Notes under the pieces: generated by a model
What the model saw: the letters and a program-made list of their open reading frames with translations, nothing else
The model's database searches: none
Told to the model about the DNA's origin: nothing
Part shown: positions 9,127-17,147 of the stretch, piece by piece
Position numbering within the stretch: the first letter of the stretch is position 1
How the letters are laid out: every line of letters starts with the position of its first letter
Assembly (NCBI RefSeq): GCF_024600715.1
Contig: NZ_CP102332.1
Span: 6,696,001 to 6,760,000 of the forward strand
Direction: 5' to 3'
DNA: 64,000 nt
Source of the DNA: Streptomyces changanensis
GTDB taxonomy: Bacteria; Actinomycetota; Actinomycetes; Streptomycetales; Streptomycetaceae
Made by a program: the position numbers and the translations under genes

Positions 9127-10086
9127 TCAGGCGGTGCGGCCGATCGCCCATTCGAGAACGGCCATGGCGCTGGGGAGTTTCATGGCCGCCTGCGTCCAGG
9201 CCAGTGAACGGGGGCCGTCGAGGACGCTGCCGGACACTTCGTCGCCCCGGTGGGCCGGCAGGTCGTGCAGGAACGACGCCTGCGGGAAGCGGCGCATCAG
9301 CACGTCGTCGACGTGGAAGGACCGGAACGTCTCGCGCCAGTTCGGATCGGGTTTGCTGGTGCCGGTGGTCTGCCAGCGCGTGGTGTAGACGAAGTCGACG
9401 TCGGGCGGGGCCAGCGCGGGGTCGTCGACCTGCTCGATGACCGCCCCGACGGCGGCGGCCCGCGCCGCCGCGACCCTCAGTTCGCGCTCCGGCACTTCGT
9501 AGCCGCGGGGCGTGGCGCACCACAGGTGTGCGTCCGGCACCGTGGCCAGTCCGTGGGCCAGGGCCACGGCGGAGTTGTTGCCCTCTCCCACGTAGAGCAC
9601 CTTGACGCCCCTGAGGTCACCGTGCGCGAGCATGACGGTCGCCAGGTCACAGAGCCCTTGGGTGGGGTGCTCCTGCGCGCTCATGGCGTTGACGACCGGG
9701 ATGCCGCCGTAGCGGGAGAGGTCCTTCATCTCCTCCACGGGGGCGGCTGTGCGGGCGGCGATCAGGTCGAGCATGGATCCCAGGACACGGCCCGTGTCGT
9801 GCACCGACTCCCCGGTGTTCAGCTGAAGGTCGTGCGGACCGTAGGCGATCGGCGTCCCGCCCAGGCGGATCGCGCCCACCGTGAAGGCCGTCCGTGTCCT
9901 GGTGGAGGTCTTGGTGAACAGCACCCCCACCGCGCCACCCTCCAGGGGCCGCTCGTGCGCACGCTGGTCGTGGAAGAGTTCCACGGAGCGGGCCGTCAGG
10001 GACGCCACCTCTGCGTCCGTGAGCTCGGACAGGGAGAACAGCCCGTGCTCCGGGCGGGGCCGGGGCGGTGCGTGGTAGTCCTTCAT
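9127..10086 (-). CDS. Ornithine/aspartate carbamoyltransferase-family enzyme with altered substrate loop
   Basis: 319 residues. Carbamoyl-phosphate motifs are intact: STRTRTAF (residues about 60-67) and HPTQGLCD (about 140). The amino-acid side is unusual. Ornithine enzymes have an SMG loop and HCLP, but here the loop is YTTRWQTTG (aspartate-enzyme-like T-R-x-Q) and the other motif is HDLPAHRGDE. It is therefore probably not ArgF. Beside SbnA/SbnB-like genes, the likely acceptor is an amine of 2,3-diaminopropionate or a derivative, giving a ureido group, as inferred for the viomycin-type carbamoyltransferases. It starts 28 bases after the sbnB-like stop. The acceptor assignment is an inference. 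Confidence 0.82.
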   Translation of the reverse strand: MKDYHAPPRPRPEHGLFSLSELTDAEVASLTARSVELFHDQRAHERPLEGGAVGVLFTKTSTRTRTAFTVGAIRLGGTPIAYGPHDLQLNTGESVHDTGRVLGSMLDLIAARTAAPVEEMKDLSRYGGIPVVNAMSAQEHPTQGLCDLATVMLAHGDLRGVKVLYVGEGNNSAVALAHGLATVPDAHLWCATPRGYEVPERELRVAAARAAAVGAVIEQVDDPALAPPDVDFVYTTRWQTTGTSKPDPNWRETFRSFHVDDVLMRRFPQASFLHDLPAHRGDEVSGSVLDGPRSLAWTQAAMKLPSAMAVLEWAIGRTA

Positions 10087-10114
10087 GTGCCTTCACTCCC
10101 GTCGGGACGACTAC

Positions 10115-11155
10115 TCAGAAGAGCGACAACCTCTGTCCCCGGCCCTCGGCCTCGGCGACCCGTCGCACCTGGGCCAGCAGGCCCACGTCGAGCACGGACA
10201 TGCCGAAGGGGTTGCTGACCACGTGGCCCGTCGAAGGCCGTACCGCCGGCACGGCACCCGTGAGGACCTGGCCCAGCGTGCCCTCCAGGGCCCGTCCCGC
10301 ACCGGATGACGGGCCGGGCGAGGGGGGCAGGACGGCCCCCTCGCCCATCAGGCGGCCCAGCACACGGCGCGGGTTCTCCGCCACGAGTGAGACATCGTCG
10401 ACGTAGAGGGCCTGCGCGGTGGAGAAGACGTCGGGCAGAAGGTCGTCGAGGGAGACGTGCGCCACGAAGGTGCCGGGCGAAAGCCAGTGCGCCGGGATGT
10501 ACCCCTTGTCGGTCGTCGTGGTCGTCAGCAGCACCGGCGCGGCGCGCACCGCCTCCTCGGTGTCCTCGTGCACCCGCACCCGTAGTCGCGGGTGGTGCTC
10601 GTGTGTCCATCCGGCCAGGTCCCGGGCCCGCGTGCGGTCCAGGTCGTGGAGATGCACTTGGGCGACGCCGGGGAAGGCCGCCGTCAGGAGGTCCAGGTGT
10701 GCCCGCGCCAGGGTTCCGCATCCGATCACCGTCAGGGCGTCCCACTCCGCCGGCCCGAGGTGACGCAGGCTCACCGTGGTGTAGGCCGCGGTGCGCGCCG
10801 CGCTCAGCCAGCCGGCCTCCGCCAGCACCGTGGGGCGCGCGGTCTCCGGGTCGAACAGCATGCTGATCCCGGCCGCTCGTTCCCGTCCGCGCGCCGGATT
10901 GCTGGTCGCCGCGTTGATGAGCTTCACCCCGTACGCCGCGAGGTGGCCGTCCTGGGCGTCGATCGATCCCAGCATGGCGAGCGACCGGCAGTACGCGCCC
11001 TCGCTGTTGGTCCAGGGCAGGTAGCCCTCCGGGGGCAGGGCGGTGCGGCCTTCGGCGTGCCGCCGCAGGACCTCCTCCGTCACGGCGCACAGGTCCACCC
11101 GCGCGGCACACTCCCGTACGGCATGCCGGTCGAGAAACAGGAGCTCTTCCCTCAT
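10115..11155 (-). CDS. sbnB-like: SbnB-like N-(2-amino-2-carboxyethyl)-L-glutamate dehydrogenase (ornithine cyclodeaminase family)
   Basis: 346 residues from ATG 11155, which has GAGGAG about 8 bases upstream. The start MREELLFLDRHAV lines up with the N-terminus of staphylococcal SbnB. A longer in-frame GTG at 11242 exists but lacks this support. The Rossmann motif VIGCGTLARAHLDLL and the YGVKLINAATSNPARG stretch are typical of the SbnB branch. SbnB oxidises the SbnA product with NAD+ and releases L-2,3-diaminopropionate and 2-oxoglutarate. Together with the sbnA-like gene upstream this strongly supports diaminopropionate supply. A 123-base gap separates it from the diiron oxygenase gene. Confidence 0.88.
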   Translation of the reverse strand: MREELLFLDRHAVRECAARVDLCAVTEEVLRRHAEGRTALPPEGYLPWTNSEGAYCRSLAMLGSIDAQDGHLAAYGVKLINAATSNPARGRERAAGISMLFDPETARPTVLAEAGWLSAARTAAYTTVSLRHLGPAEWDALTVIGCGTLARAHLDLLTAAFPGVAQVHLHDLDRTRARDLAGWTHEHHPRLRVRVHEDTEEAVRAAPVLLTTTTTDKGYIPAHWLSPGTFVAHVSLDDLLPDVFSTAQALYVDDVSLVAENPRRVLGRLMGEGAVLPPSPGPSSGAGRALEGTLGQVLTGAVPAVRPSTGHVVSNPFGMSVLDVGLLAQVRRVAEAEGRGQRLSLF

Positions 11156-11278
11156 CGTCCATCTCCTCACAGCACTCACAGGAGCCTTCGGTCTCTCGGG
11201 GCCGCCCGCCGGACCCACGCCGTCGAGCCCCGGCACGGACACGCGCCTGACGGTGGTCGCCGTACGCGGCCGGAACCC

Positions 11279-12205
11279 TCAGTCCACAAGTCGTGCGGCG
11301 GCGAAGGCATCCCTGGCGCCCGGCACGTCGAGGACCCCGTTGTCCTCGAAGAGCCGAAGCGTGTGCCTGGCCGTGTCCCGGATGCCGGCGTCCACACGGT
11401 CGTCCGGGTAGCTGTCGTGCAGCACCTCCTGCGCCTGGGCGGGTGTGAGACCCGCGGCCACGAGCGACCGGCGTAGCGGTTCGAGGTAGGGCAGCAGGCT
11501 GCGACGGACGAGTTCCGGCAGGCACCGGGCGGCGCGTACGCGCACCGAGGCGTCCTGCTGGATCCACAGCTCGCCGAAGAAGTGCGAGAAGAAGACGTGG
11601 TGCCTGCCCTCGTCCTTGGCATGGTCGCGCACGATGTCGCGGACGAGGCTCAGCACGCGACCGTCCCGGGGGATGTCGTTCAGCAGCGCGGTGATCAGAG
11701 TCTCGAAGACGACGACCTGCAGCAGCTGGGCCAGGCCCGGCTCCCCCGGCATCAGCTGTTCACCTGCCGCGTCGAGTCGCCGCAGGAACGGCCGGAAGTC
11801 GTAGGGCAACGGCGCGGTACCGCAGGCGGCGGCGATCTGGTCCACCGCGTCCAGGCTGTAGAGGGAGTGGTACGCCTCGTCGCAGTAGATCCGGTAGGCC
11901 TGCAGGCGTACGGACCGTGCCGTGTCCACGCCGCAGCGTCCCCCGGCGATCCGCTCGGTCGCCCGGTTGACCACGCGCGTCTCGAAGTGGGAGGTGAACT
12001 CCAGGTACTGGAAGAGGTGACGTGCCACGAGCGCGTCCTTGCGGTGCCGCGGCAGCGCACCGACCAGCGGATGGTCCCCGTACGGCACCAGATGGGGCGG
12101 GAAGAGGAGCCGCCCGCTGTGCAACTCCTCCCGCAGGAGGCGCCGCGGCCCCGCCCGCACACCGGCCGACTCGTACCAGTCGTCTCCCAGTCCCGGCACG
12201 CTCAT
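11279..12205 (-). CDS. AurF-family diiron N-oxygenase
   Basis: 308 residues, mostly helical. The diiron ligand pattern of the AurF/CmlI family is visible in order: EFTSHFE near residue 70, DEAYHSL near 110, VFETLI near 165 and DEGRHHVFF near 195. AurF-type enzymes oxidise amines to hydroxylamine, nitroso or nitro groups using O2 and a peroxo-diferric centre. Its ATG overlaps the sbnA-like stop by four bases (ATGA), so the two are translationally coupled and the substrate is most likely diaminopropionate or a close derivative. A 660-residue extension of the same frame back to 13261 is an antisense-style artefact, because it runs across the SbnA-like gene. Confidence 0.85.
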   Translation of the reverse strand: MSVPGLGDDWYESAGVRAGPRRLLREELHSGRLLFPPHLVPYGDHPLVGALPRHRKDALVARHLFQYLEFTSHFETRVVNRATERIAGGRCGVDTARSVRLQAYRIYCDEAYHSLYSLDAVDQIAAACGTAPLPYDFRPFLRRLDAAGEQLMPGEPGLAQLLQVVVFETLITALLNDIPRDGRVLSLVRDIVRDHAKDEGRHHVFFSHFFGELWIQQDASVRVRAARCLPELVRRSLLPYLEPLRRSLVAAGLTPAQAQEVLHDSYPDDRVDAGIRDTARHTLRLFEDNGVLDVPGARDAFAAARLVD

Positions 12206-13233
12206 CGATTCCGCACCTCCACACCGGTCGGCGGACAGCTCACTTCCAGGACCTCCGCCCCCTCGCACGGATCCGGCCCCGTGAGGGCCTGCCGCCTGCG
12301 CCAGCGCGGGTCGTAGATCGTGCCCTGGTACCGGTCCGCGCCGTCGGGACACAGACAGGCGACCGTCTCGCGGGCCGGCACGGCGCGAAACAGCCGCATG
12401 GCCGCGGCTATGGCGGCCCCGGAGCTGGCGCCCACGCCCAACCCGGTGGTCGCCTCCAGCCAGAGACAGGCGTGGACGGCGTCCGACGCGGAGACCCGCA
12501 CCGTGGGCCGGTGACCGTGCGGCAGGAACTCCGACGGCCGGCTCGCCCCGATGCCGGGCAGGACACGTTCGCTGACCGCGCCACCCAATGCCGCGGACCC
12601 CACCACGTCCATCGCGACCAGCTCCCAGTCCGGCCGTACCGAGCGGGCGAAATCCCGGAATCCGGCGAGTGTCCCGCCCGTGGACACCGCCACGACCACG
12701 CTCATCGCGCGCCGCGACGACTGTTCCCACAGCTCGGGAGCCGTCGTCTCCCGGTGCACCCGCGGACTGGCCGGATTGCGGTACTGGTCGGGCCAGACCA
12801 GCCGGGGCTCGGCGAGCACCCGCTGCTCGACGTACGACAGCCGGCTCAGCAGGTAGCCGCCCGCTCCGTCCGGCTCGTCGATCATCACCACATCGGCGCC
12901 GTGAGCCCGGATCGCCTCGACGAGCACAGCGCTGCTGCGGAGGTCCATGACCGCGGTGAAGGGCACGTGGTGCGACGCGGCGACAGCGGCCAGCGCCACC
13001 CCGAGGTTGCCGGACGTCGACTCGATCAGCCCCACCTCCGGGGTCACCCGGTCGGCGACGTCCGCCCACAGCGCCTGCGCCGTCCGGCCCTTCACCGAGC
13101 CGTGTTCGCCCCACGACTCCAGCTTCAGCAACAGCGTCCGCGGCTGCCCGTCGACGAGGAGCCCCACCGTCGCCAACGGGGTGACCGTCGGGGCAGCCGG
13201 CGGCCGGAGCCCTCGCTCCTGGTCCCGCCCCAC
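12202..13233 (-). CDS. sbnA-like: SbnA-like 2,3-diaminopropionate biosynthesis PLP enzyme (cysteine synthase family)
   Basis: 343 residues, fold-type II PLP enzyme. The Schiff-base lysine is in HGSVKGRTA, the phosphate-binding loop is in STGGTLAG, and the substrate loop is ESTSGNLGVALA. The SGNLG variant, instead of cysteine synthase SGNTG, is typical of SbnA. SbnA joins O-phospho-L-serine and L-glutamate. It is the first gene of the five-gene operon, and the GTG at 13233 has a G-rich site upstream. It is coupled to the diiron oxygenase by an ATGA overlap. Confidence 0.88.
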   Translation of the reverse strand: MGRDQERGLRPPAAPTVTPLATVGLLVDGQPRTLLLKLESWGEHGSVKGRTAQALWADVADRVTPEVGLIESTSGNLGVALAAVAASHHVPFTAVMDLRSSAVLVEAIRAHGADVVMIDEPDGAGGYLLSRLSYVEQRVLAEPRLVWPDQYRNPASPRVHRETTAPELWEQSSRRAMSVVVAVSTGGTLAGFRDFARSVRPDWELVAMDVVGSAALGGAVSERVLPGIGASRPSEFLPHGHRPTVRVSASDAVHACLWLEATTGLGVGASSGAAIAAAMRLFRAVPARETVACLCPDGADRYQGTIYDPRWRRRQALTGPDPCEGAEVLEVSCPPTGVEVRNR

Positions 13234-13331
13234 TCAGCTGCCCCCGTCGGCGCGGAAACACCCCGCAGACGGAGAGGAGGGCAGGGGAGGGGCCGGTGCG
13301 AGGAACGCCGGGACGCTCGACTCCGCTGTGA

Positions 13332-13355
13332 CTACGGATCGTTCACTGATCGTAG
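13332..13355 (-). promoter_or_regulatory. Palindromic operator candidate upstream of the diaminopropionate operon
   Basis: CTACGGATC and GATCGTAG form an inverted repeat (one extra G in the left arm) around a 7-base centre, about 100 bases upstream of the sbnA-like start. On the minus strand it contains TACGAT, a good -10-like hexamer, although no convincing -35 is seen. A repressor site over the operon promoter is inferred. Nothing coding is seen in the rest of 13234-13653. Confidence 0.45.
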
Positions 13356-13584
13356 GCATGGAGTCATCGTTCGCCAGGGACACGGAAAGCACAAGAGTGC
13401 CTGGGGCCCGCTGACCGGTACCCACCACCCGGCTCACCACGACGCCCGGCTGCCCCGGCGGAACCGCGGTGGTGGGTTCCCGCTCGGGACGGGCGGCACA
13501 TCACCGGCCCGGCCGGACGCGCTGGAGGGGCCGACCCGGTCCGAGGTCGACCGTGGGCATGGGCACGGGTGGCCTGTACGCGCT

Positions 13585-13621
13585 GACGGCTCCCGCCCCC
13601 GTGATGGGGGAGGGAGCCGTC
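13585..13621. terminator. Strong hairpin downstream of the GlsB-type gene
   Basis: GACGGCTCCC pairs with GGGAGCCGTC, and inside it CCCCC pairs with GGGGG around GTGAT, giving a stem of about 15 pairs with small bulges. It starts about 33 bases after the stop of the minus-strand membrane gene. It probably ends that transcript and insulates it from the operon region beyond. Confidence 0.65.
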
Positions 13622-13653
13622 CGGGTTTGTGGGGGAAGTGAGCCCTAAGCGGC

Positions 13654-13932
13654 TCATGCGTGACGGTGCGAGTGCCGGTTGCCGACGATGAGGCGGTAGA
13701 CGAGGAGCAGGATGACGGAGCCGATGATCGCGGCGATCCAGGTGGAGAGGTCGAAGAACCCGTCGATGGAGTCGACGCCGAAGATGACCTTGCCGAGCCA
13801 GCCGCCGAGCAGGCCGCCGGCGATGCCGATGAGCATGGTGATGATGATGCCGCCCGGGTCCCTGCCCGGCATCAGGGCCTTGGCGATGGCGCCGGCGAGG
13901 AGGCCGATGATGATCCACGCGATGATGCCCAT
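13654..13932 (-). CDS. GlsB/YeaQ/YmgE family membrane protein
   Basis: 92 residues with three hydrophobic segments (about 2-20, 30-50 and 62-84) and a glycine-zipper pattern (IGIAGGLLGGWLG). These are the marks of the transglycosylase-associated/GlsB stress-response family. The ATG follows GGAGA. Members are small inner-membrane proteins of unknown mechanism induced by stress. The tail is histidine-rich (NRHSHRHA), which may bind metal. It is monocistronic, with a terminator hairpin after it. Confidence 0.88.
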   Translation of the reverse strand: MGIIAWIIIGLLAGAIAKALMPGRDPGGIIITMLIGIAGGLLGGWLGKVIFGVDSIDGFFDLSTWIAAIIGSVILLLVYRLIVGNRHSHRHA

Positions 13933-14664
13933 GGTGTGTCTCCGTCTCTCGGTATAAAGACTGTGTTAGCTCACGTCTGCACCGTCTGGGCTCGAACAAA
14001 CATCCTCGCGACTGTCGGTCGCCGGCCACCGGCGTGGGATCCGCGCCGCCCGGGACTCTCCCTGCCGGCATCGGCGTGCTGCGGCGGCCGCCTGCCCCCC
14101 TGGTGCCGTGCCTGGTCGCCGCCCTGGCGTGCGTCCGCCCAGGGCGGACGCACGCACCGCCGCTGTGTGGAGATCGTCCGTCGCGCGGTCGGGGGAGCCC
14201 AGCGCGGCGGCGCGGCCACACGTCGGGAGCCTTCGGGGCTGCCGCGCCGGGCGGCAGCCCCCGACCGGGACCGGCGTGCCAGTCGCCAGTCGCCGGCCCC
14301 GGTCGGGGGACCGGTTCCTTCGCCGCAACCGCGCGGCGTTCTCCACCCCGGGCACGACCGCGGGCCGGCGCAGGGCCGCGAGCTCGGGTGGGAGGCGGGG
14401 ACGCCCCGACCTGGTCGTACCGCAGGAGAGCGGGCGTGATCAGGCGCCCTGGACCGCCCCCGTTTCAGCCGCCACCCAGGCCGTCATGCCGGTCGTCAGC
14501 CGACGAGGGCGACCGGGGCGTCCCAGGCGTTGCGGTCGACGGTGATGCTGTACCCGCCACGGGTCTCCATGCTGTTGGCCTTGTACTGGTGGGACGAACA
14601 CCGAGGCCGGCAATTGATCTCTACCGCAGGTAGCGCACGATCAGCACATGCCACCGGAGCAGCG
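13933..14664 (-). other. Gene-poor stretch with a possible short gene remnant
   Basis: No complete gene is supported. A minus-strand frame ending near 14497 (METRGGYSITVDRNAWDAP just before its stop) looks protein-like for about 45 codons but lacks a credible start and matches nothing I recognise. The palindrome at 14127-14155 also lies here. Confidence 0.4.
14127..14155. repeat. 29-base perfect palindrome
   Basis: GCGTGCGTCCGCCC, one A, then its exact reverse complement. With a single-base centre it behaves as a dyad rather than a hairpin with a natural loop. It could be a protein-binding site or an element end; no gene adjoins it closely. Confidence 0.7.
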
Positions 14665-15033
14665 TCACCGGGCCGCGATCGGCTGGGTCAGGTTCACCGG
14701 GTTGCCGTCGGGGTCCTGGATGTGGGCGACGCGCTGTCCCCACGGCATGTCGTTCGGGCCGCTGCGGACCGAACCGCCCAGCGCCTCCACCCGGCCGAGC
14801 GTCTCGTCGACGTCGTCGACACCGATGCTGAGCAGGATCCGCGACGCCGCCCCAGCACCGGGGTTCGCCTCGGCCACCAGCCCGAGGTCGGTGTCGCCGA
14901 TGCGCAAGCCGAGGTAGAAGGCCGGGCCTTCCTCCGGTACCCGGAAGATCTCCTCGGCGCCGAACAAGTTCGTATAGAAGCCGAGCAGAACATCCTGGTC
15001 GGCAGTCACGATCACTGGCTGGATGGTGGACAT
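14665..15033 (-). CDS. VOC-family (glyoxalase/bleomycin-resistance fold) protein
   Basis: 122 residues with two beta-alpha-beta-beta-beta modules: VIVTADQDVLLGFYTNLFG at the start and IQDPDGNPVNLTQPI at the end. The start ATG 15033 follows AGGAG closely; a longer in-frame extension is not supported. Metal ligands are incomplete by eye, so it may be a binding protein rather than an enzyme. VOC proteins bind or modify small molecules such as methylglyoxal adducts or antibiotics. The substrate is unknown. Confidence 0.82.
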   Translation of the reverse strand: MSTIQPVIVTADQDVLLGFYTNLFGAEEIFRVPEEGPAFYLGLRIGDTDLGLVAEANPGAGAASRILLSIGVDDVDETLGRVEALGGSVRSGPNDMPWGQRVAHIQDPDGNPVNLTQPIAAR

Positions 15034-15576
15034 GGCACTCCTGTCGAGAACGGTCGTGTCGCTGAGTAGACCGTTCGAGGACGGTGAACTCATCGGCACG
15101 ACCACCCCGCCGGACGATCCAGCCCACGGACTACCGCCCACGGCCGGCACGAGCACCCTGAAACGAGGTCGCGCCACCCGCTGACCAGGCCCTTCAAGCT
15201 GGCGGAGCTTCACCGATCAGTCCATCGATGAGGCACGCTCCCGTCGGCGGCGTCGACGTCGAGCAAGGCGGTGGCAGGGCGCTTCGCGTTGTCGCCGCGT
15301 CGACCGGCACGCCGAGCTGTACGGCGGGGTGGCCTGTCCGGAGATCTTCGCGTGGCAGTCCCCGCCGTGCCTACCCGCCGGTGTCCGGGCCCTGGCACCG
15401 TGGCGCACCCGTCGTGCGCGCCCGTCGTGGCTGTTGCGAAGCTGGTGCCATGTCGCTGGTCGCGTGGGCGCTGAGCCCTGGCCCCCGTGCTTCTGCCGCC
15501 GTGTCGCCGCCGGGCCTGTCGTGTGCGCGGCCCACGTTCCGGGACCAGGCCGTGACCACGGGGAGGACTCGTGTTC
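15034..15576. other. Gene-free stretch
   Basis: Open frames on both strands overlap each other and have no recognisable domain or good ribosome site. I see no convincing gene or strong hairpin in these 540 bases. Confidence 0.5.
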
Positions 15577-16053
15577 TCACCTGCGCGGTCGCGTCCTGAA
15601 CACGCTTCGGGCGACACCCGCGGTGTCGAGGCGTGCCAGCAGTCGCGCTTCCTGTGCTGCCGTGACAGCGATCCACAGGGCCGTCCCCGTGTCGCTGGCG
15701 CTGAAGATCCCGCGGCCCTGCCGCCATGCCTCGGCGTGAATGGTGAAGGGCGCGAGCGTCAGGAGCACGTCGAACTGTGTGTCGTCACGGACATCGATGT
15801 CGATCCCCATCGGATCGTCGTTCTCGGACCGTATGCCCGCGGCGACCTCGCTCCGGGCCATCGACAGGAGCCGCTCGTAGGCGGGTATCGCCTCCAAGGG
15901 CCAGGCTGTGTCGCTGTAGGCGTCGATGTGGGCGGTCTCGATGTCATCCCTCAGGACACGAAGCGCCTCACGGTGGGCAAGCACCACGTCTGCCGCCTCC
16001 AGGCCGTCTCGAAGGAACAGCTCTCGATGTCGCCCGTCGGCCTCTGTGATCAT
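15577..16053 (-). CDS. Hypothetical protein
   Basis: 158 residues, acidic, starting MITEADGRHRELFLRDGLEA. The translation has normal amino-acid balance, unlike the surrounding arginine-rich shadow frames, and a helical N-terminal half (ALRVLRDDIETAHIDAY) before a beta-like C-terminal half (FDVLLTLAPFTIHAEAW). No known family was recognised. A GTG at 16089 would add 12 residues, but neither start has a strong ribosome site. Confidence 0.6.
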   Translation of the reverse strand: MITEADGRHRELFLRDGLEAADVVLAHREALRVLRDDIETAHIDAYSDTAWPLEAIPAYERLLSMARSEVAAGIRSENDDPMGIDIDVRDDTQFDVLLTLAPFTIHAEAWRQGRGIFSASDTGTALWIAVTAAQEARLLARLDTAGVARSVFRTRPRR

Positions 16054-16334
16054 GCGGCCCACACTGTCACGCGTTGACGGTGCCGTCACTCGATCCGGCG
16101 TCTGGGCGCTGACAGGACACCCCCGCCGGGGCGTCGGGGCCGCCGGTTACTTGCCCGGCCACAGTGGGCCCGGCCGCTGTCCGCCCTGCCTTGTGCCACC
16201 CCGCTTGTCGGTGCCGCCCGGCCCCGGACCCGGCGTCTGGCGCCCCGCTACCACCAAGACCCGGGTGAACACCCGACAAAGACGGTGCAGACGGTGTCGG
16301 GTGAGGGGGACCGGTGTCGCCGCACGATGGGGGC

Positions 16335-17147
16335 ATGGACGACATGACCTTGGTATCCCGCTTCCTTGGCGACGGCTTCGTGAAGTTGGAGGGCGCCGTC
16401 GCGCCGCGCGTGGCCGCGGACTGCGCGCGGCTGCTGTGGCGGGAGACGGGCTGCGACCCGGACGATCCGGCGACGTGGACGCAGCCCGTGCACTGGGTCG
16501 CCGGCATGGCGCAGGGACCGTTCGCCGCCGCCCCCAACTCCCCGTCCCTGCACCGAGCGTACGACCTGCTCGTCGGGGCGGGACGCTGGGAGCCACGCTA
16601 CTCACTGGGCACGTTCCCGCTGCGCTTCCCGCACGAGGAGGAGCCGGACGACGCGGGCTGGCACATCGAGGGCAGCTATCTGCCGGAAGGCGAGAGCTGG
16701 TACTTCACGAATCTGCGCTCCCGGGGCCGGGCGCTGCTGATGTTGTTCCTGTTCAGCGAGGTCGGTGAGGGGGACGCCCCGACCCGGATCCGGGTCGGCT
16801 CACATCTCGACGTGCCGAAGGTGCTGCAGGAGTACGGGGAGGACGGGGCGAGCGGGCTGGACCTCGCGCCCGACCTGGTGGCGGCGTCCGACCACCGGCC
16901 ACTCGCCCTGGCCACCGGGTCCCCGGGCGACGTCTTCCTGTGCCATCCGTTCCTGGTGCACGCGGCGCAGCCACACCATGGCGTGCGGCCGCGCCTCATG
17001 GCCCAGCCGCCGCTGATGCCGGCCGCGCCGTACGAACTGGAGCGGGCCGACGGCGCCTACTCGCCCGTGGAGATCGCGATCCGTCGAGGTCTGGGACAGG
17101 GCACCCCCGGTCCAGACGGGTACGGCATCGACCGCAGCGCCGGGTAG
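16335..17147 (+). CDS. Phytanoyl-CoA dioxygenase (PhyH)-family Fe(II)/2-oxoglutarate oxygenase
   Basis: 270 residues from ATG 16335 (GGGGG just upstream). The double-stranded beta-helix carries an iron-binding pair in GWHIEGSYL (H and E) and a distal histidine in CHPFLVHAAQPHHGVRPR, with the following arginine fitting 2-oxoglutarate. The H-x-E in place of the usual H-x-D is worth noting. Such enzymes hydroxylate small molecules in the cytosol. There is no partner gene, so the substrate is open. Confidence 0.8.
   Translation: MDDMTLVSRFLGDGFVKLEGAVAPRVAADCARLLWRETGCDPDDPATWTQPVHWVAGMAQGPFAAAPNSPSLHRAYDLLVGAGRWEPRYSLGTFPLRFPHEEEPDDAGWHIEGSYLPEGESWYFTNLRSRGRALLMLFLFSEVGEGDAPTRIRVGSHLDVPKVLQEYGEDGASGLDLAPDLVAASDHRPLALATGSPGDVFLCHPFLVHAAQPHHGVRPRLMAQPPLMPAAPYELERADGAYSPVEIAIRRGLGQGTPGPDGYGIDRSAG

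Noticed and set aside
9127..10086. Assigning the carbamoyltransferase as ArgF of arginine biosynthesis
   Set aside because: SMG loop and HCLP motif are absent and no arg genes are nearby.
11279..13261. 660-residue open frame on the minus strand
   Set aside because: Only its last 308 residues are the AurF-like protein. The first part is the wrong frame of the SbnA-like gene, and the ATGA overlap at 12202-12205 gives the true start.
14497..14640. Short minus-strand frame with balanced composition
   Set aside because: About 45 codons, no start or ribosome site; mentioned only as a possible remnant.
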